A stretch of 64,000 bases of DNA from Paraburkholderia dioscoreae (GTDB lineage: Bacteria > Pseudomonadota > Gammaproteobacteria > Burkholderiales > Burkholderiaceae). The notes beneath the pieces are model-generated. The model was not told the origin of the DNA. It was given only the letters and a program-made list of their open reading frames with translations, and made no database searches. The stretch's first letter is position 1, and each line of letters starts with the position of its first letter. Made by a program: the position numbers and the translations under genes. Positions 54,171 through 63,235 of the stretch are shown piece after piece. The DNA is taken from contig NZ_LR699554.1 in the NCBI RefSeq assembly GCF_902459535.1, positions 124,001 through 188,000 of the forward strand, read 5' to 3'.

Positions 54171-55076
54171 ATGCGCGACGAGTTCGACGAGCCGCAGCCG
54201 GCAATTGAAAGCACGCCGGTCGCCAACGCACCGGCGGCCGGCACGCCTGCAACGCTGTTACCGCAGGTGCCCACCGGCATCCAGCTGTTGAACCGCGATT
54301 TTCTGTCCGATGTAGCGAACATTCCCGACGGGTCGATTGACCTCATCTTGTGCGATCCGCCCTACGGGCTGGGCAAGGATTACGGCAACGACTCCGACAT
54401 GCGCACGGGCGACGATTTTCTCGCCTGGACGCGTGGCTGGCTCGAACTGGCTATCCCGAAGCTCAAGCCGTCGGGTTCGCTGTACATTTTCTGCACATGG
54501 CAGTACGCGCCGGAAATCTTCAGCTTCCTGAAGACAAAACTCACGATGATCAACGAAATCATCTGGGACCGGCGTGTGCCGAGCATGGGCGGTACGGTGC
54601 GCCGTTTTACTTCGGTGCACGACAACATCGGCTTTTTCGCGGTATCGAAAGATTACTTTTTCGATCTCGATCCCGTCCGCATCCCGTACGATGCCGCCAC
54701 GAAGAAGGCGCGTTCGCGTAAATTGTTCGAAGGCAGTAAGTGGCTCGAGGTTGGCTATAATCCAAAAGATGTCTGGTCGGTATCGCGGCTGCATCGGCAA
54801 CACGCCGAGCGCGTCGCGCACCCCACCCAGAAGCCTCTGGAAATCGTCGAGCGGATGGTGCTGGCAAGTTGTCCGAAGGGCGGGCGCGTGCTCGACCCTT
54901 TCATGGGCAGTGGCACCACCGCAGTCGCTTGCGCCCGTCAGCAGCGCGAATTCGTCGGCTATGAGATTAATGAAAGTTACTGCGCGATCGCGCGTGAACG
55001 CGTCAGCGCTGCTGCCGCGCCGCCGGTAGCGCGCCGGGTCAAAGCCAAAACTCAACGGCAGACCGAAGTGCAATGA
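54171..55076 (+). CDS. Orphan beta-class DNA methyltransferase within the trp run
   Basis: The 301-residue protein has a Pro/Ala-rich N-terminus, DPPYGLG (catalytic motif IV, residues 62-65), a central target-recognition stretch, HPTQKPL, and FMGSGTT (SAM-binding motif I, about 244-250). Motif IV before motif I marks the beta class (N6-adenine or N4-cytosine). DPPY favours N6-adenine. No restriction gene is adjacent, so it is an orphan, possibly regulatory, enzyme. From memory, orphan methyltransferases with GTWWAC specificity occur in Burkholderiaceae, perhaps in this same locus; the target here is not known. It lies between trpB and trpA, with short gaps. Confidence 0.9.
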   Translation: MRDEFDEPQPAIESTPVANAPAAGTPATLLPQVPTGIQLLNRDFLSDVANIPDGSIDLILCDPPYGLGKDYGNDSDMRTGDDFLAWTRGWLELAIPKLKPSGSLYIFCTWQYAPEIFSFLKTKLTMINEIIWDRRVPSMGGTVRRFTSVHDNIGFFAVSKDYFFDLDPVRIPYDAATKKARSRKLFEGSKWLEVGYNPKDVWSVSRLHRQHAERVAHPTQKPLEIVERMVLASCPKGGRVLDPFMGSGTTAVACARQQREFVGYEINESYCAIARERVSAAAAPPVARRVKAKTQRQTEVQ

Positions 55077-55124
55077 CCGGCGTGCATGAGCACGTTGCGC
55101 GGTAACTCAATCCGAGAATATTCC

Positions 55125-55937
55125 ATGTCCCGTATCAAGAACACGTTTGCTGCGCTGTCCGCCCAAGGCAAGAAAGGCCTGATTCCGTTCATGACGGCCG
55201 GTGACCCGGACCCAGCCCGTACCGTCGAATTCATGCATGCACTCGCCGCCGGCGGCGCCGATGTGATCGAGCTCGGTGTACCGTTTTCCGACCCTATGGC
55301 CGACGGCCCGGTCATCCAGCAGTCGTCGGAGCGCGCGTTGGCGCAAGGCATGTCGCTGCGCCATGTGATCGCCGACGTCAAGCGCTTCCGCGAAACCAAC
55401 GACACGACGCCCGTAGTACTGATGGGCTACGCAAATCCGATCGAGCGCATGGGCACCGAGGCCTTCGCCAAGGCCGCAAAGGAGGCCGGCGTGGACGGCG
55501 TGCTGGTTGTCGACTATCCGCCGGAAGAGTGCGCTAATTTCGCCGAACAGATGCGATCTGCGGGCATCGACCCGATTTTCCTGCTTGCGCCCACGTCGAC
55601 CGACGAACGCATCGCGGAAGTCGGCAAAATCGCCCGCGGCTACGTCTATTACGTGTCGTTAAAAGGCGTGACCGGAGCGGCAAATCTGGACGTTTCCAGC
55701 ATCGCGAGTAAAATCCCGGCCATCAAGTCGCGCGTCCCCCTGCCGGTGGGCGTCGGTTTCGGTATCCGTGACGCGCAGACGGCGCGTGCGGTGGCCGAAG
55801 TGTCCGATGCTGTTGTAATTGGCAGCCGTATCGTGCAATTGCTGGAACAGGCGGCGCCCGAAAGCGCTGCCGCGACGCTTACGCGTTTCGTCGCAGAAGT
55901 GCGCGAGGCGCTGGATAGCGTCGCTACTGTCCGATAA
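55125..55937 (+). CDS. trpA: Tryptophan synthase alpha chain
   Basis: The 270-residue protein starts MSRIKNTFAALSAQGKKGLIP and has the TrpA motifs FMTAGDPDP, VIELGVPFSDPMADGPVIQ (catalytic Glu in the IELG strand), VLMGYANPI, and PVGVGFGI for phosphate binding. It cleaves indole-glycerol phosphate. The 270 length and ATG 55125 fit; an upstream start at 55086 only adds 13 residues. It follows the methyltransferase by 48 bases. Confidence 0.97.
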   Translation: MSRIKNTFAALSAQGKKGLIPFMTAGDPDPARTVEFMHALAAGGADVIELGVPFSDPMADGPVIQQSSERALAQGMSLRHVIADVKRFRETNDTTPVVLMGYANPIERMGTEAFAKAAKEAGVDGVLVVDYPPEECANFAEQMRSAGIDPIFLLAPTSTDERIAEVGKIARGYVYYVSLKGVTGAANLDVSSIASKIPAIKSRVPLPVGVGFGIRDAQTARAVAEVSDAVVIGSRIVQLLEQAAPESAAATLTRFVAEVREALDSVATVR

Positions 55938-56019
55938 CAGTTAATTTTTGTCTTCTGTAGTGTGAGCGGCGGGCTTGGGCCCGCCGTTTGCGCGATCGTA
56001 GACCCCAGAAGGATTCAAT

Positions 56020-56892
56020 ATGAGCTGGCTCGATAAACTGCTGCCGCCGAAAATCAAACAAACCGACCCGAAGAACCGCAAGGGGATTCCGGAAGGCCTG
56101 TGGATCAAGTGCCCGTCGTGCGAAGCCGTGCTGTACCGCAACGACGTCGAGGCCAATCTGCATGTTTGCCCGAAGTGCGACCACCACATGCGCATCGGCG
56201 CGCGTGAGCGGCTCGATGGCCTGCTCGATCCGGAAGGCCGCTACGAAATCGGCCAGGAAATCGTCCCGGTCGACGCGCTCAAGTTCAAAGACAGCCGCAA
56301 GTACCCGGACCGTCTGAAAGAAGCGATGGACGACACCGACGAAACCGACGCGATGGTCGTCATGGGCGGTGCGATCCATACGCTGCCGGTGGTGGTGGCC
56401 TGCTTCGAGTTCTCGTTCATGGGCGGCTCGATGGGCTCCGTGGTCGGCGAGCGTTTCGTGCGCGGCGCGCAGAACGCGCTCGAACAGAAAGTGCCGTTCA
56501 TCTGTTTTACCGCTTCGGGCGGCGCGCGGATGCAGGAAAGCTTGCTCTCGCTGATGCAAATGGCGAAGACCACGGCCATGCTGACGAAGCTCGCTGAAGC
56601 CAAGCTGCCGTTCATCTCCGTGCTGACCGACCCGACCATGGGCGGCGTATCGGCCAGTTTCGCGTTCCTCGGCGACGTGGTGATCGCGGAACCGAAGGCG
56701 CTGATCGGCTTTGCCGGCCCGCGCGTGATCGAGCAAACCGTGCGCGAGAAACTGCCGGAAGGCTTCCAGCGCGCCGAGTTCCTGTTGACGAAGGGCGCGA
56801 TCGACATGATCGTCGACCGTCGCAAGCTGCGTGAAGAGATCGCCCAGTTGATGGCGCTCCTGAGCCATCAGCCGGCTGACGCGGTGGCGTAA
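56020..56892 (+). CDS. accD: Acetyl-CoA carboxylase carboxyltransferase beta subunit
   Basis: The 290-residue protein has an N-terminal zinc ribbon (CPSCEAVLYRNDVEANLHVC, CPKCDHH), then the carboxyltransferase fold with MGGAIHTLPVVVA, GGSMGSVVGERF and ASGGARMQESLLSLMQM. It acts with AccA to form malonyl-CoA for fatty acids. It is in the conserved trpA-accD-folC order. AGAAGG precedes ATG 56020. Confidence 0.97.
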   Translation: MSWLDKLLPPKIKQTDPKNRKGIPEGLWIKCPSCEAVLYRNDVEANLHVCPKCDHHMRIGARERLDGLLDPEGRYEIGQEIVPVDALKFKDSRKYPDRLKEAMDDTDETDAMVVMGGAIHTLPVVVACFEFSFMGGSMGSVVGERFVRGAQNALEQKVPFICFTASGGARMQESLLSLMQMAKTTAMLTKLAEAKLPFISVLTDPTMGGVSASFAFLGDVVIAEPKALIGFAGPRVIEQTVREKLPEGFQRAEFLLTKGAIDMIVDRRKLREEIAQLMALLSHQPADAVA

Positions 56893-56957
56893 GCCGGCGT
56901 CACGGTGAATCGTCGCTGCGCTTCTCAAGCGTGAGCACCGCCGGAAAAGCAGTAAAA

Positions 56958-56993
56958 ACAGCGCGCCGCGTGAGTGATCAAGCGGCGCGCTGT
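56958..56993 (+). terminator. Strong hairpin between accD and folC
   Basis: A perfect 12-bp stem, ACAGCGCGCCGC (56958-56969) with GCGGCGCGCTGT (56982-56993), has a 12-base loop. A T-run exists only when read on the minus strand (plus A-run at 56954-56958); on the plus strand it is followed by CATTT. It may slow read-through from accD to folC. The rest of the 277-base gap shows nothing else I can call. Confidence 0.5.
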
Positions 56994-57169
56994 CATTTCC
57001 GGGATAATCACGGTCTCGCAACGCAGCGCCGGCTGCAAACGACGGCCAGCGCGGGCAGCCTCCGGTTTCCGCGCATAAACCCGCCCGGCAGACCCGGCTC
57101 TGGCCGCAGCCGCAGCCGACCGGCGCACATTCGCAACACTGCCAAACCGATTCACTCGCGATTCATCCG

Positions 57170-58480
57170 ATGACCACATTCCCCACCCTCGACGCGTGGC
57201 TCACGCACCTTGAATCCGCGCATCCGGTCGGCATCGACATGGGTCTCACCCGCATCACCCAGGTGCGTGACGCGCTGCAACTGTCGTTCGCATGTCCGGT
57301 CATCACCGTCGGCGGCACCAACGGCAAGGGTTCGACGTGTGCGATCCTCGAATCCATTCTGCTGCGCGCGGGTTACACGGTGGGCTGCCATACGTCGCCG
57401 CACCTGCTGTCGTTCAACGAGCGAGCGCGGGTGAATGGCGAAATGGCGAGCGACGCGGATCTGCTGCCGCATTTCGAAGCCGTCGAAGCCGCGCGCCTGA
57501 GCCTCGCCGAGCCGGTCACGCTGACCTACTTCGAATTCACGACGCTGGCGATCATGAGCCTGTTCGCTTCGCGCGGACTCGACGCGGTGATTTTCGAAGT
57601 CGGTCTTGGCGGCCGCCTCGATGCGGTGAATATCCTCGATACGGATTGCGCGATCATCACCAGCATCGATATCGATCACACGGACTATCTGGGCGACACG
57701 CGCGAGAAAATCGCGTTCGAAAAAGCCGGCATTTTCCGTCCAGGCAAGCCGGCGATCTGTGCGGACCCGGTGCCGCCGCAATCGCTGATCGATTACGCGG
57801 AAAAAATCGGCGCGCAATTGTGGCTGTTCGGCCGCGATTTCCGCTATGAAGGGCAGGCCGGCAGCGAGCGCCAGCAATGGAGCTACATCGGCCCGACCAT
57901 GCGGCGTTCGGCGCTGGCCTATCCGGCGCTGCGCGGCGCGAATCAACTGATCAACACGTCGGCGGCGCTCGCCGGTCTCGAAGCGTTGCGCGACCGCTTG
58001 CCGGTGTCGGCGCAGGACATCCGCCTCGGCCTCGCCAACGTTGAACTGCCGGGGCGTTTCCAGGTGCTGCCGGGCAAGCCGGCCATCGTGCTGGATGTCG
58101 GCCACAATCCGCACGCCGCGGCTGTGCTGACGCAAAACCTCGGCAACATGGGTTTTTTCCCGTACACCTACGCGGTGTTCGGCGCGATGCGCGATAAGGA
58201 CATTGCCGGCCTGTTGTCGCATCTGAAGGGCGAAATCGACCACTGGTGCGTGACCGATCTGCCAACGCCGCGGGCGGCTTCAGCGGAAGAGCTCGAAGCG
58301 GCCTTGCGCGAGCAGGGCGTGGGCGAGAGCGCCGACAGCAGCGTGACGCGCTACGCAACGCCGGCCGAGGCTTTCCAAGACGCGCTAAAACGAGCGTCAG
58401 AGAATGATAGAATCGTGGTTTTCGGCAGTTTCTATACGGTAGCGGGCGTCATGGCCTACCGTAAATCGCAGCAACACTGA
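57170..58480 (+). CDS. folC: Folylpolyglutamate/dihydrofolate synthase FolC
   Basis: The 436-residue protein is a Mur-ligase-like ATP enzyme with P-loop VGGTNGKGSTCAILES, HTSPHLLSFNERARV, EVGLGGRLDAVN, SIDIDHTDYLG (Mg site) and DVGHNPHAAAVL in the C-terminal domain. It glutamylates dihydropteroate and folates. It precedes a SPOR-domain gene by 30 bases. ATG 57170. Confidence 0.96.
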   Translation: MTTFPTLDAWLTHLESAHPVGIDMGLTRITQVRDALQLSFACPVITVGGTNGKGSTCAILESILLRAGYTVGCHTSPHLLSFNERARVNGEMASDADLLPHFEAVEAARLSLAEPVTLTYFEFTTLAIMSLFASRGLDAVIFEVGLGGRLDAVNILDTDCAIITSIDIDHTDYLGDTREKIAFEKAGIFRPGKPAICADPVPPQSLIDYAEKIGAQLWLFGRDFRYEGQAGSERQQWSYIGPTMRRSALAYPALRGANQLINTSAALAGLEALRDRLPVSAQDIRLGLANVELPGRFQVLPGKPAIVLDVGHNPHAAAVLTQNLGNMGFFPYTYAVFGAMRDKDIAGLLSHLKGEIDHWCVTDLPTPRAASAEELEAALREQGVGESADSSVTRYATPAEAFQDALKRASENDRIVVFGSFYTVAGVMAYRKSQQH

Positions 58481-58509
58481 ACGGGCGCCAGCCTCGAACC
58501 AAGCGATTC

Positions 58510-59445
58510 ATGGGAATTTTCTCGTTCGGCAAGAAAGACGACGCGCCCACCCGGCGCGGCGCAAACACCAGTTCCACCCGCGCCGCCCGTGGCGAGCGCG
58601 TGGAGCGGCGGACCCGCCGCACGGAGCGCACCGTCGACGCCGATGCGATGCTGCTCGACCCTACGTTGCCGGAAAAGCAGCGAGCGCGTCGCCGCCTCGT
58701 TGGCGCTATCGCGATGGTCGTGGCCGCGGTCGTCATCTTGCCAATGGTGCTGGACTCGCATCCCAAGCCCGTTACAGACGACATTTCCATCGACATTCCA
58801 AGCCGCCCCGCGCCGAAACTCGCCAAAGCCGAGGAAGACACGCAGGCCGGTGTAGCACCCGACAATCCCACGCCGGACGCGGCACTTGCCGCGTCCGGCC
58901 TTGCACCGGCTACGGCAGCGAAACAGGGCCAGTCCGGCGCCACGAAGCAGCCGGGCGCGGAAACGAACGCAACGGCAGCGTCCGCGGCCAGGCCGGTGGT
59001 GAAACCGCAGGCGCCGTCCGTCGCTGCCAACACCACGCCAGCGGCGCCCGCTGCGGCCGCCAAGCCGGCCAAACCGCCGGTCACGCATAACGCCGCGACC
59101 GCTCCCGCCACTCCGGCGCCGACCGCTCAGGCCCCGCACTCCGACGACACCAACACGGCCGCCGGCGCGGACGCGAATTCCGGCACGCCGGCTTCGCCGC
59201 CGGGCAGCCGTTTCGCCGTGCAACTCGGCGCGTTTGCAAACGACACCAACGCGCGTAGTTGGGCAGCCAAGTTGAAAGCGGCGGGCGTGCCCGCATATAC
59301 CGAACATCGGAAGCAGGCTGACGGCTCCACGCTCACGTTGCTGCGAGCCGGGCCGTTCGCCGACCGTGCGGCGGCAAGCGCCGCCATTGCAAAGGTGCGC
59401 GAGGCCGGCTTGATGTCGGGCGCGACCAGCGGCGCTACACAGTAA
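58510..59445 (+). CDS. SPOR-domain membrane protein (DedD-like)
   Basis: The 311-residue protein has a basic cytoplasmic N-terminus, one membrane helix (about 62-82), a long Pro/Ala/Thr-rich periplasmic linker, and a C-terminal SPOR domain (about 232-303: RFAVQLGAFANDTNARSWAAKLKAAGVPAYTE). SPOR domains bind denuded glycan at the division septum. The folC-dedD-cvpA-purF order is the same as the E. coli neighbourhood, supporting a DedD-like identity. Confidence 0.88.
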   Translation: MGIFSFGKKDDAPTRRGANTSSTRAARGERVERRTRRTERTVDADAMLLDPTLPEKQRARRRLVGAIAMVVAAVVILPMVLDSHPKPVTDDISIDIPSRPAPKLAKAEEDTQAGVAPDNPTPDAALAASGLAPATAAKQGQSGATKQPGAETNATAASAARPVVKPQAPSVAANTTPAAPAAAAKPAKPPVTHNAATAPATPAPTAQAPHSDDTNTAAGADANSGTPASPPGSRFAVQLGAFANDTNARSWAAKLKAAGVPAYTEHRKQADGSTLTLLRAGPFADRAAASAAIAKVREAGLMSGATSGATQ

Positions 59446-59452
59446 GCCGGCG

Positions 59453-59947
59453 ATGTTCACTGCCTTCGACTACGCTGTAATGGCGGTGATCGGTTTGTCG
59501 GCGCTGCGCGGCACATGGCGCGGGTTTTTGTCGGAGATATTCGGGCTGATCGGCTGGATTGCGGCGTTTTTCATTGCTTGCCGCTTTGTGGGTTACGTCG
59601 TGCCGTTGATCCCGTCCAACTGGCCGGGCGGCGCGTTGACCCAGTGGCTGCTGGCCTTCGCGCTGGTGGTGATCGGTGTGGTGCTGGTGGCGAGCGTGTT
59701 GAATGCCCTTCTGAGCCGCATCGTGCAGGCAACCGGCTTGAGCGGCGTGGACCGCTCGCTCGGTTTGATGTTCGGCCTCGTGCGCGGGGTCATTCTGGTG
59801 CTGATTCTGGTCGCCCTGGCTGGCTTGACCGAACTGCCCCAACAGGAATTCTGGCGCAACGCCTTGCTTCGGCCCTATGCGGTCGAGGGCGTGCACGTAA
59901 TGAAACCGCTGCTTCCCGAGACGCTGGCTGCTTACGTCCGAGTGTGA
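59453..59947 (+). CDS. cvpA: CvpA family membrane protein
   Basis: The 164-residue protein has four predicted membrane helices with the CvpA pattern (FDYAVMAVIGLSALRG, GLIGWIAAFFIACRFVG, then LMFGLVRGVILVLILV). CvpA is linked to colicin V export and envelope maintenance in other bacteria. It lies between the SPOR gene and purF, seven bases after the former. Confidence 0.9.
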   Translation: MFTAFDYAVMAVIGLSALRGTWRGFLSEIFGLIGWIAAFFIACRFVGYVVPLIPSNWPGGALTQWLLAFALVVIGVVLVASVLNALLSRIVQATGLSGVDRSLGLMFGLVRGVILVLILVALAGLTELPQQEFWRNALLRPYAVEGVHVMKPLLPETLAAYVRV

Positions 59948-60027
59948 CGATCAGGCGAGTGGTTAGGGAACCGCAGCAGGACTCCGGCGCAAACCGGCTG
60001 CCTTTACGTTCGGTCGCGTAGCTTTGC

Positions 60028-60047
60028 GAACGCCCCGAAGGGCGTTC
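60028..60047 (+). promoter_or_regulatory. Perfect hairpin in the purF leader
   Basis: GAACGCCC (60028-60035) pairs with GGGCGTTC (60040-60047) around a CGAA loop, about 60 bases before purF. There is no T-run. It lies in the 162-base cvpA-purF gap and may be a leader structure or part of a dispersed element. I found no clear PurR-like operator. Confidence 0.4.
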
Positions 60048-60109
60048 CTCGGGACGCCATCGCAGGCAGCGGCCGCCATGACGAATTTCGTACCTTTGAA
60101 GGACATGCC

Positions 60110-61660
60110 ATGTGCGGCATCGTAGGCGTAGTTTCCCACTCTCCGGTCAATCAGCTGATCTATGACAGCCTGCTGCTTCTGCAGCACCGCGGTCAGGACG
60201 CCGCCGGCATCGCGACGGCGAACGGCAGCAATTTCCACATGCACAAGGCGAACGGCATGGTGCGCGACGTGTTCCGCACGCGCAACATGCGCAGCCTGCC
60301 CGGCACGACCGGTATCGGCCAGGTCCGCTATCCGACCGCTGGTTCCGCGTCGAGCGAGGAAGAAGCCCAGCCGTTCTACGTGAACGCGCCGTTCGGCATT
60401 ATCCTTGCGCACAACGGCAATCTGACCAACTGGCAGCAACTGAAAGATGAGATGTTCCGCATCGATCGCCGCCACATCAATACCAACTCCGACACCGAAG
60501 TGATGCTCAACGTGCTCGCGCACGAATTGCAGCTCTCCAGCTCGGGCCTGCAACTCGATCCGGCCGCGCTGTTCAACGCCGTGTCGGGCGTGCATCGCCG
60601 GGTGCGCGGTTCGTACGCGATCGTGTCGCTGATCGCCGGTTACGGCCTGCTGGGCTTCCGCGACCCGTTCGGCATCCGCCCGCTGTGCCTCGGCAAGCAG
60701 GAAACGGCCGAAGGCGTCGAGTGGATCCTCGCGTCGGAGTCGGTGGCGATCGAAGGTATCGGCTTCGAATTCGTGCGCGACGTGGCGCCGGGCGAAGCGA
60801 TTTTCATCGACCTCGAAGGCAATCTGCACTCGCAGCAATGCGCGACGAACCCAAGCCTGAACCCCTGCATTTTCGAACTCGTGTATCTCGCGCGTCCGGA
60901 TTCGGTGCTCGACGGCGTGCCGGTGTACAACGTGCGTCTGCGCATGGGCGACTACCTCGCCGAGAAGATCAGGCGCGAGTTGCCCGACGTCGCGATCGAC
61001 GTCGTGATGCCGATTCCCGATTCGTCCCGTCCGGCCGCCATGCAGGTCGCGAAAAAGCTGGGCGTGGAATACCGCGAAGGTTTCTTCAAGAACCGTTACG
61101 TCGGCCGCACCTTCATCATGCCCGGTCAGGCCGTGCGTAAGAAGTCGGTGCGCCAGAAGCTGAACGCGATGGGCATCGAGTTCAAGGGCAAGAACGTGCT
61201 GATCGTCGACGACTCGATCGTGCGCGGCACCACGTCGCATGAAATCGTGCAGATGGCGCGCGATGCCGGCGCGAACAAGGTGATCTTCGCTTCGGCGGCG
61301 CCGCCGGTGAAGTTCCCGAACGTCTACGGTATCGACATGCCCACGCGCGGCGAACTCGTCGCCCACGGCCGCTCGGACGACGAAGTTGCGCGCATGATCG
61401 GCGCGGACCATCTCGTTTATCAGGATGTCGACGCGCTCAAGCAGGCCGTGCGCGATATCAACCCGGCGCTGAAGGAATTCGAAGCGTCGTGTTTCGACGG
61501 TAACTACGTGACCGGCGACGTCACCACCGAGTACCTGGACCGCATCGAAACCGCGCGTCTCGCACCGTCCTCGCAATCGGACCGCGACGCCGCAAGCGAA
61601 GCGCTCGACGGCGGCGGCCCGGCCCGTTCGCAACTGCATCTGCAACTGTCGGTAGGTTGA
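60110..61660 (+). CDS. purF: Amidophosphoribosyltransferase PurF
   Basis: The 516-residue protein starts MCGIVGVVSHSPVN, so Cys2 becomes the catalytic N-terminal nucleophile of the glutaminase half. It has the LQHRGQDAAGIAT and GHVRYPT-like (GQVRYPTAG) motifs, and the PRPP loop VLIVDDSIVRGTTS in the C-terminal transferase half. It makes phosphoribosylamine, the first step of purine synthesis. GAAGGA precedes the ATG. Confidence 0.97.
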   Translation: MCGIVGVVSHSPVNQLIYDSLLLLQHRGQDAAGIATANGSNFHMHKANGMVRDVFRTRNMRSLPGTTGIGQVRYPTAGSASSEEEAQPFYVNAPFGIILAHNGNLTNWQQLKDEMFRIDRRHINTNSDTEVMLNVLAHELQLSSSGLQLDPAALFNAVSGVHRRVRGSYAIVSLIAGYGLLGFRDPFGIRPLCLGKQETAEGVEWILASESVAIEGIGFEFVRDVAPGEAIFIDLEGNLHSQQCATNPSLNPCIFELVYLARPDSVLDGVPVYNVRLRMGDYLAEKIRRELPDVAIDVVMPIPDSSRPAAMQVAKKLGVEYREGFFKNRYVGRTFIMPGQAVRKKSVRQKLNAMGIEFKGKNVLIVDDSIVRGTTSHEIVQMARDAGANKVIFASAAPPVKFPNVYGIDMPTRGELVAHGRSDDEVARMIGADHLVYQDVDALKQAVRDINPALKEFEASCFDGNYVTGDVTTEYLDRIETARLAPSSQSDRDAASEALDGGGPARSQLHLQLSVG

Positions 61661-61729
61661 GCGCGGGCTGAACGGTTCCGCTTCCGGTGCGGCACGCTGC
61701 ACGCCACGCCGGGAGCGTGTTAGCATGAC

Positions 61730-61800
61730 GGCTTGCGTCGATTTGATCTCAGCTTGCGGACGCGGGGCAACCCGAAACAGCTAAAGCGAAGGGTGGAAAA
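61730..61800 (+). ncRNA. SAM-II-like (SAM_alpha) riboswitch aptamer upstream of metZ
   Basis: The segment has P1 arms GCGTC (61735-61739) and GACGC (61759-61763), the loop signature GATTTGATCTCAGCTTGC, and a downstream GCTAAAGCGAAGGG. That order (GATTTG, GCTTGC, GCTAAA, AAGG) is the pattern I know for SAM-II aptamers, which fold as a pseudoknot and sense S-adenosylmethionine. A terminator follows at 61843-61878, before the methionine gene metZ. Pseudoknot pairs were not worked out. Confidence 0.72.
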
Positions 61801-61842
61801 GCCACACTCATCCGCCTCCGCTCCAGCTTTCCCCCGCACATG

Positions 61843-61878
61843 AAGCCCGCTTATGCCGACGCAAAAGCGGGCTTTTTT
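61843..61878 (+). terminator. Terminator, expression platform of the metZ leader
   Basis: AAGCCCGCTT (61843-61852) pairs perfectly with AAGCGGGCTT (61865-61874) and is followed by a run of T through 61878. It lies between the SAM-II-like aptamer and the metZ start at 61971. This suits premature termination when SAM is bound. It also ends any purF read-through. Confidence 0.88.
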
Positions 61879-61970
61879 GTTGCTGCCGTTCGGCCTGTAC
61901 GCTCGATTCATTGCATCTGAGCCGCACACGCCGAACGCAGCCACATGGAACATTGGAAACCAGAACCAAC

Positions 61971-63161
61971 ATGGACGACTCCCTGAACTTCGATACGCTG
62001 GCAGTCCGCTCGGGCACGGTGCGCAGCGACTTCAACGAACATTCGGAAGCGATTTTCCTGACCTCGAGTTTCGTGTTCGCGAGTGCCGCGGACGCCGCCG
62101 AGAAATTCAAGAACTCCGAAGACAACTACACCTATTCGCGCTTCACGAACCCGACCGTTTCGATGTTCCAGGATCGCCTGGCCGCGCTCGAAGGCGGCGA
62201 AGCCTGCATGGCGACGGCCTCGGGCATGGCCGCGATCATGTCGGTGGTGATGTCGGCGTTGCAGGCGGGCGACCATCTGGTGAGCTCGCAGGCACTGTTC
62301 GGCTCGACGCTCGGCATGTTCTCGCAGATCTTCAGCAAGTTCGGCATCACGACGACGTTCGTCGATCCGACCGATCTGGACGCGTGGAAGAATGCCGTGC
62401 GCCCGGAGACGAGGATGTTCTTCCTCGAAACGCCGTCGAATCCACTGACCGAAGTCGCCGATATCGAAGCGATCGGCAAGATCGCCAAGGCATCGAACGC
62501 GCTGTTCGTGGTCGACAACTGCTTCTGCAGCCCGGCCTTGCAACAGCCGCTGAAGCTCGGCGCGGACGTCGTGATGCATTCGGCCACCAAGTTCCTCGAC
62601 GGTCAGGGCCGCGTGCTGGGCGGCGCGCTGGTCGGTTCGAAGCAGTTCATCATGGAGAAGGTGTTCCCGTTCGTGCGCAGCGCCGGGCCGACGCTGTCCG
62701 CCTTCAACGCGTGGGTGCTGCTCAAGGGCATGGAAACGCTATCGCTGCGCGTTGAAAAGCAGTCGGCGAATGCGCTTGAAATCGCGCGCTGGCTGGAAAC
62801 GCATCCGGCCGTGAATCGCGTGTTCTATCCGGGGCTGGAATCGCATCCGCAGCATGCGCTGGCCATGCGCCAGCAGAAAGCGGGCGGCGCGATCCTGTCG
62901 TTCGAGTTGAAGGGCGACACGCCCGAGCAGATGCGCGCGAATGCATGGCGCGTGATCGACAACACGAAGATCTGCTCGATCACCGGCAATCTCGGCGATA
63001 CGCGCACCACTATCACGCACCCGGCCACGACCACGCATGGTCGCGTGACGCCGGAAGCGCGCGCGGCGGCGGGCATCAGCGAAGGCTTGATCCGTCTTGC
63101 TGTGGGTCTGGAGAACGCCGGCGATATCCGCGGCGATCTGGAGCGCGGACTGGCGGGTTGA
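61971..63161 (+). CDS. metZ: O-succinylhomoserine sulfhydrylase MetZ
   Basis: The 396-residue protein is a Cys/Met-metabolism PLP enzyme with YSRFTNPTVSMFQ, FGSTLGMFSQI, VVDNCFCSPALQQPL and the PLP lysine in HSATKFLDGQGRVLGG. It makes homocysteine directly from O-succinylhomoserine and sulfide. ATG 61971 begins MDDSLNFDTLAVRSGT, the expected N-terminus; an upstream start at 61911 lies in the leader. It is preceded by a methionine-type riboswitch, which supports the role. Confidence 0.95.
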   Translation: MDDSLNFDTLAVRSGTVRSDFNEHSEAIFLTSSFVFASAADAAEKFKNSEDNYTYSRFTNPTVSMFQDRLAALEGGEACMATASGMAAIMSVVMSALQAGDHLVSSQALFGSTLGMFSQIFSKFGITTTFVDPTDLDAWKNAVRPETRMFFLETPSNPLTEVADIEAIGKIAKASNALFVVDNCFCSPALQQPLKLGADVVMHSATKFLDGQGRVLGGALVGSKQFIMEKVFPFVRSAGPTLSAFNAWVLLKGMETLSLRVEKQSANALEIARWLETHPAVNRVFYPGLESHPQHALAMRQQKAGGAILSFELKGDTPEQMRANAWRVIDNTKICSITGNLGDTRTTITHPATTTHGRVTPEARAAAGISEGLIRLAVGLENAGDIRGDLERGLAG

Positions 63162-63235
63162 GTGAAGGTCAGAGCGAAAGCTCGATGCAGGGCAAGCGGG
63201 CCGCGCTGTCAGGCGGCTCGCGCAATAACACCCAG

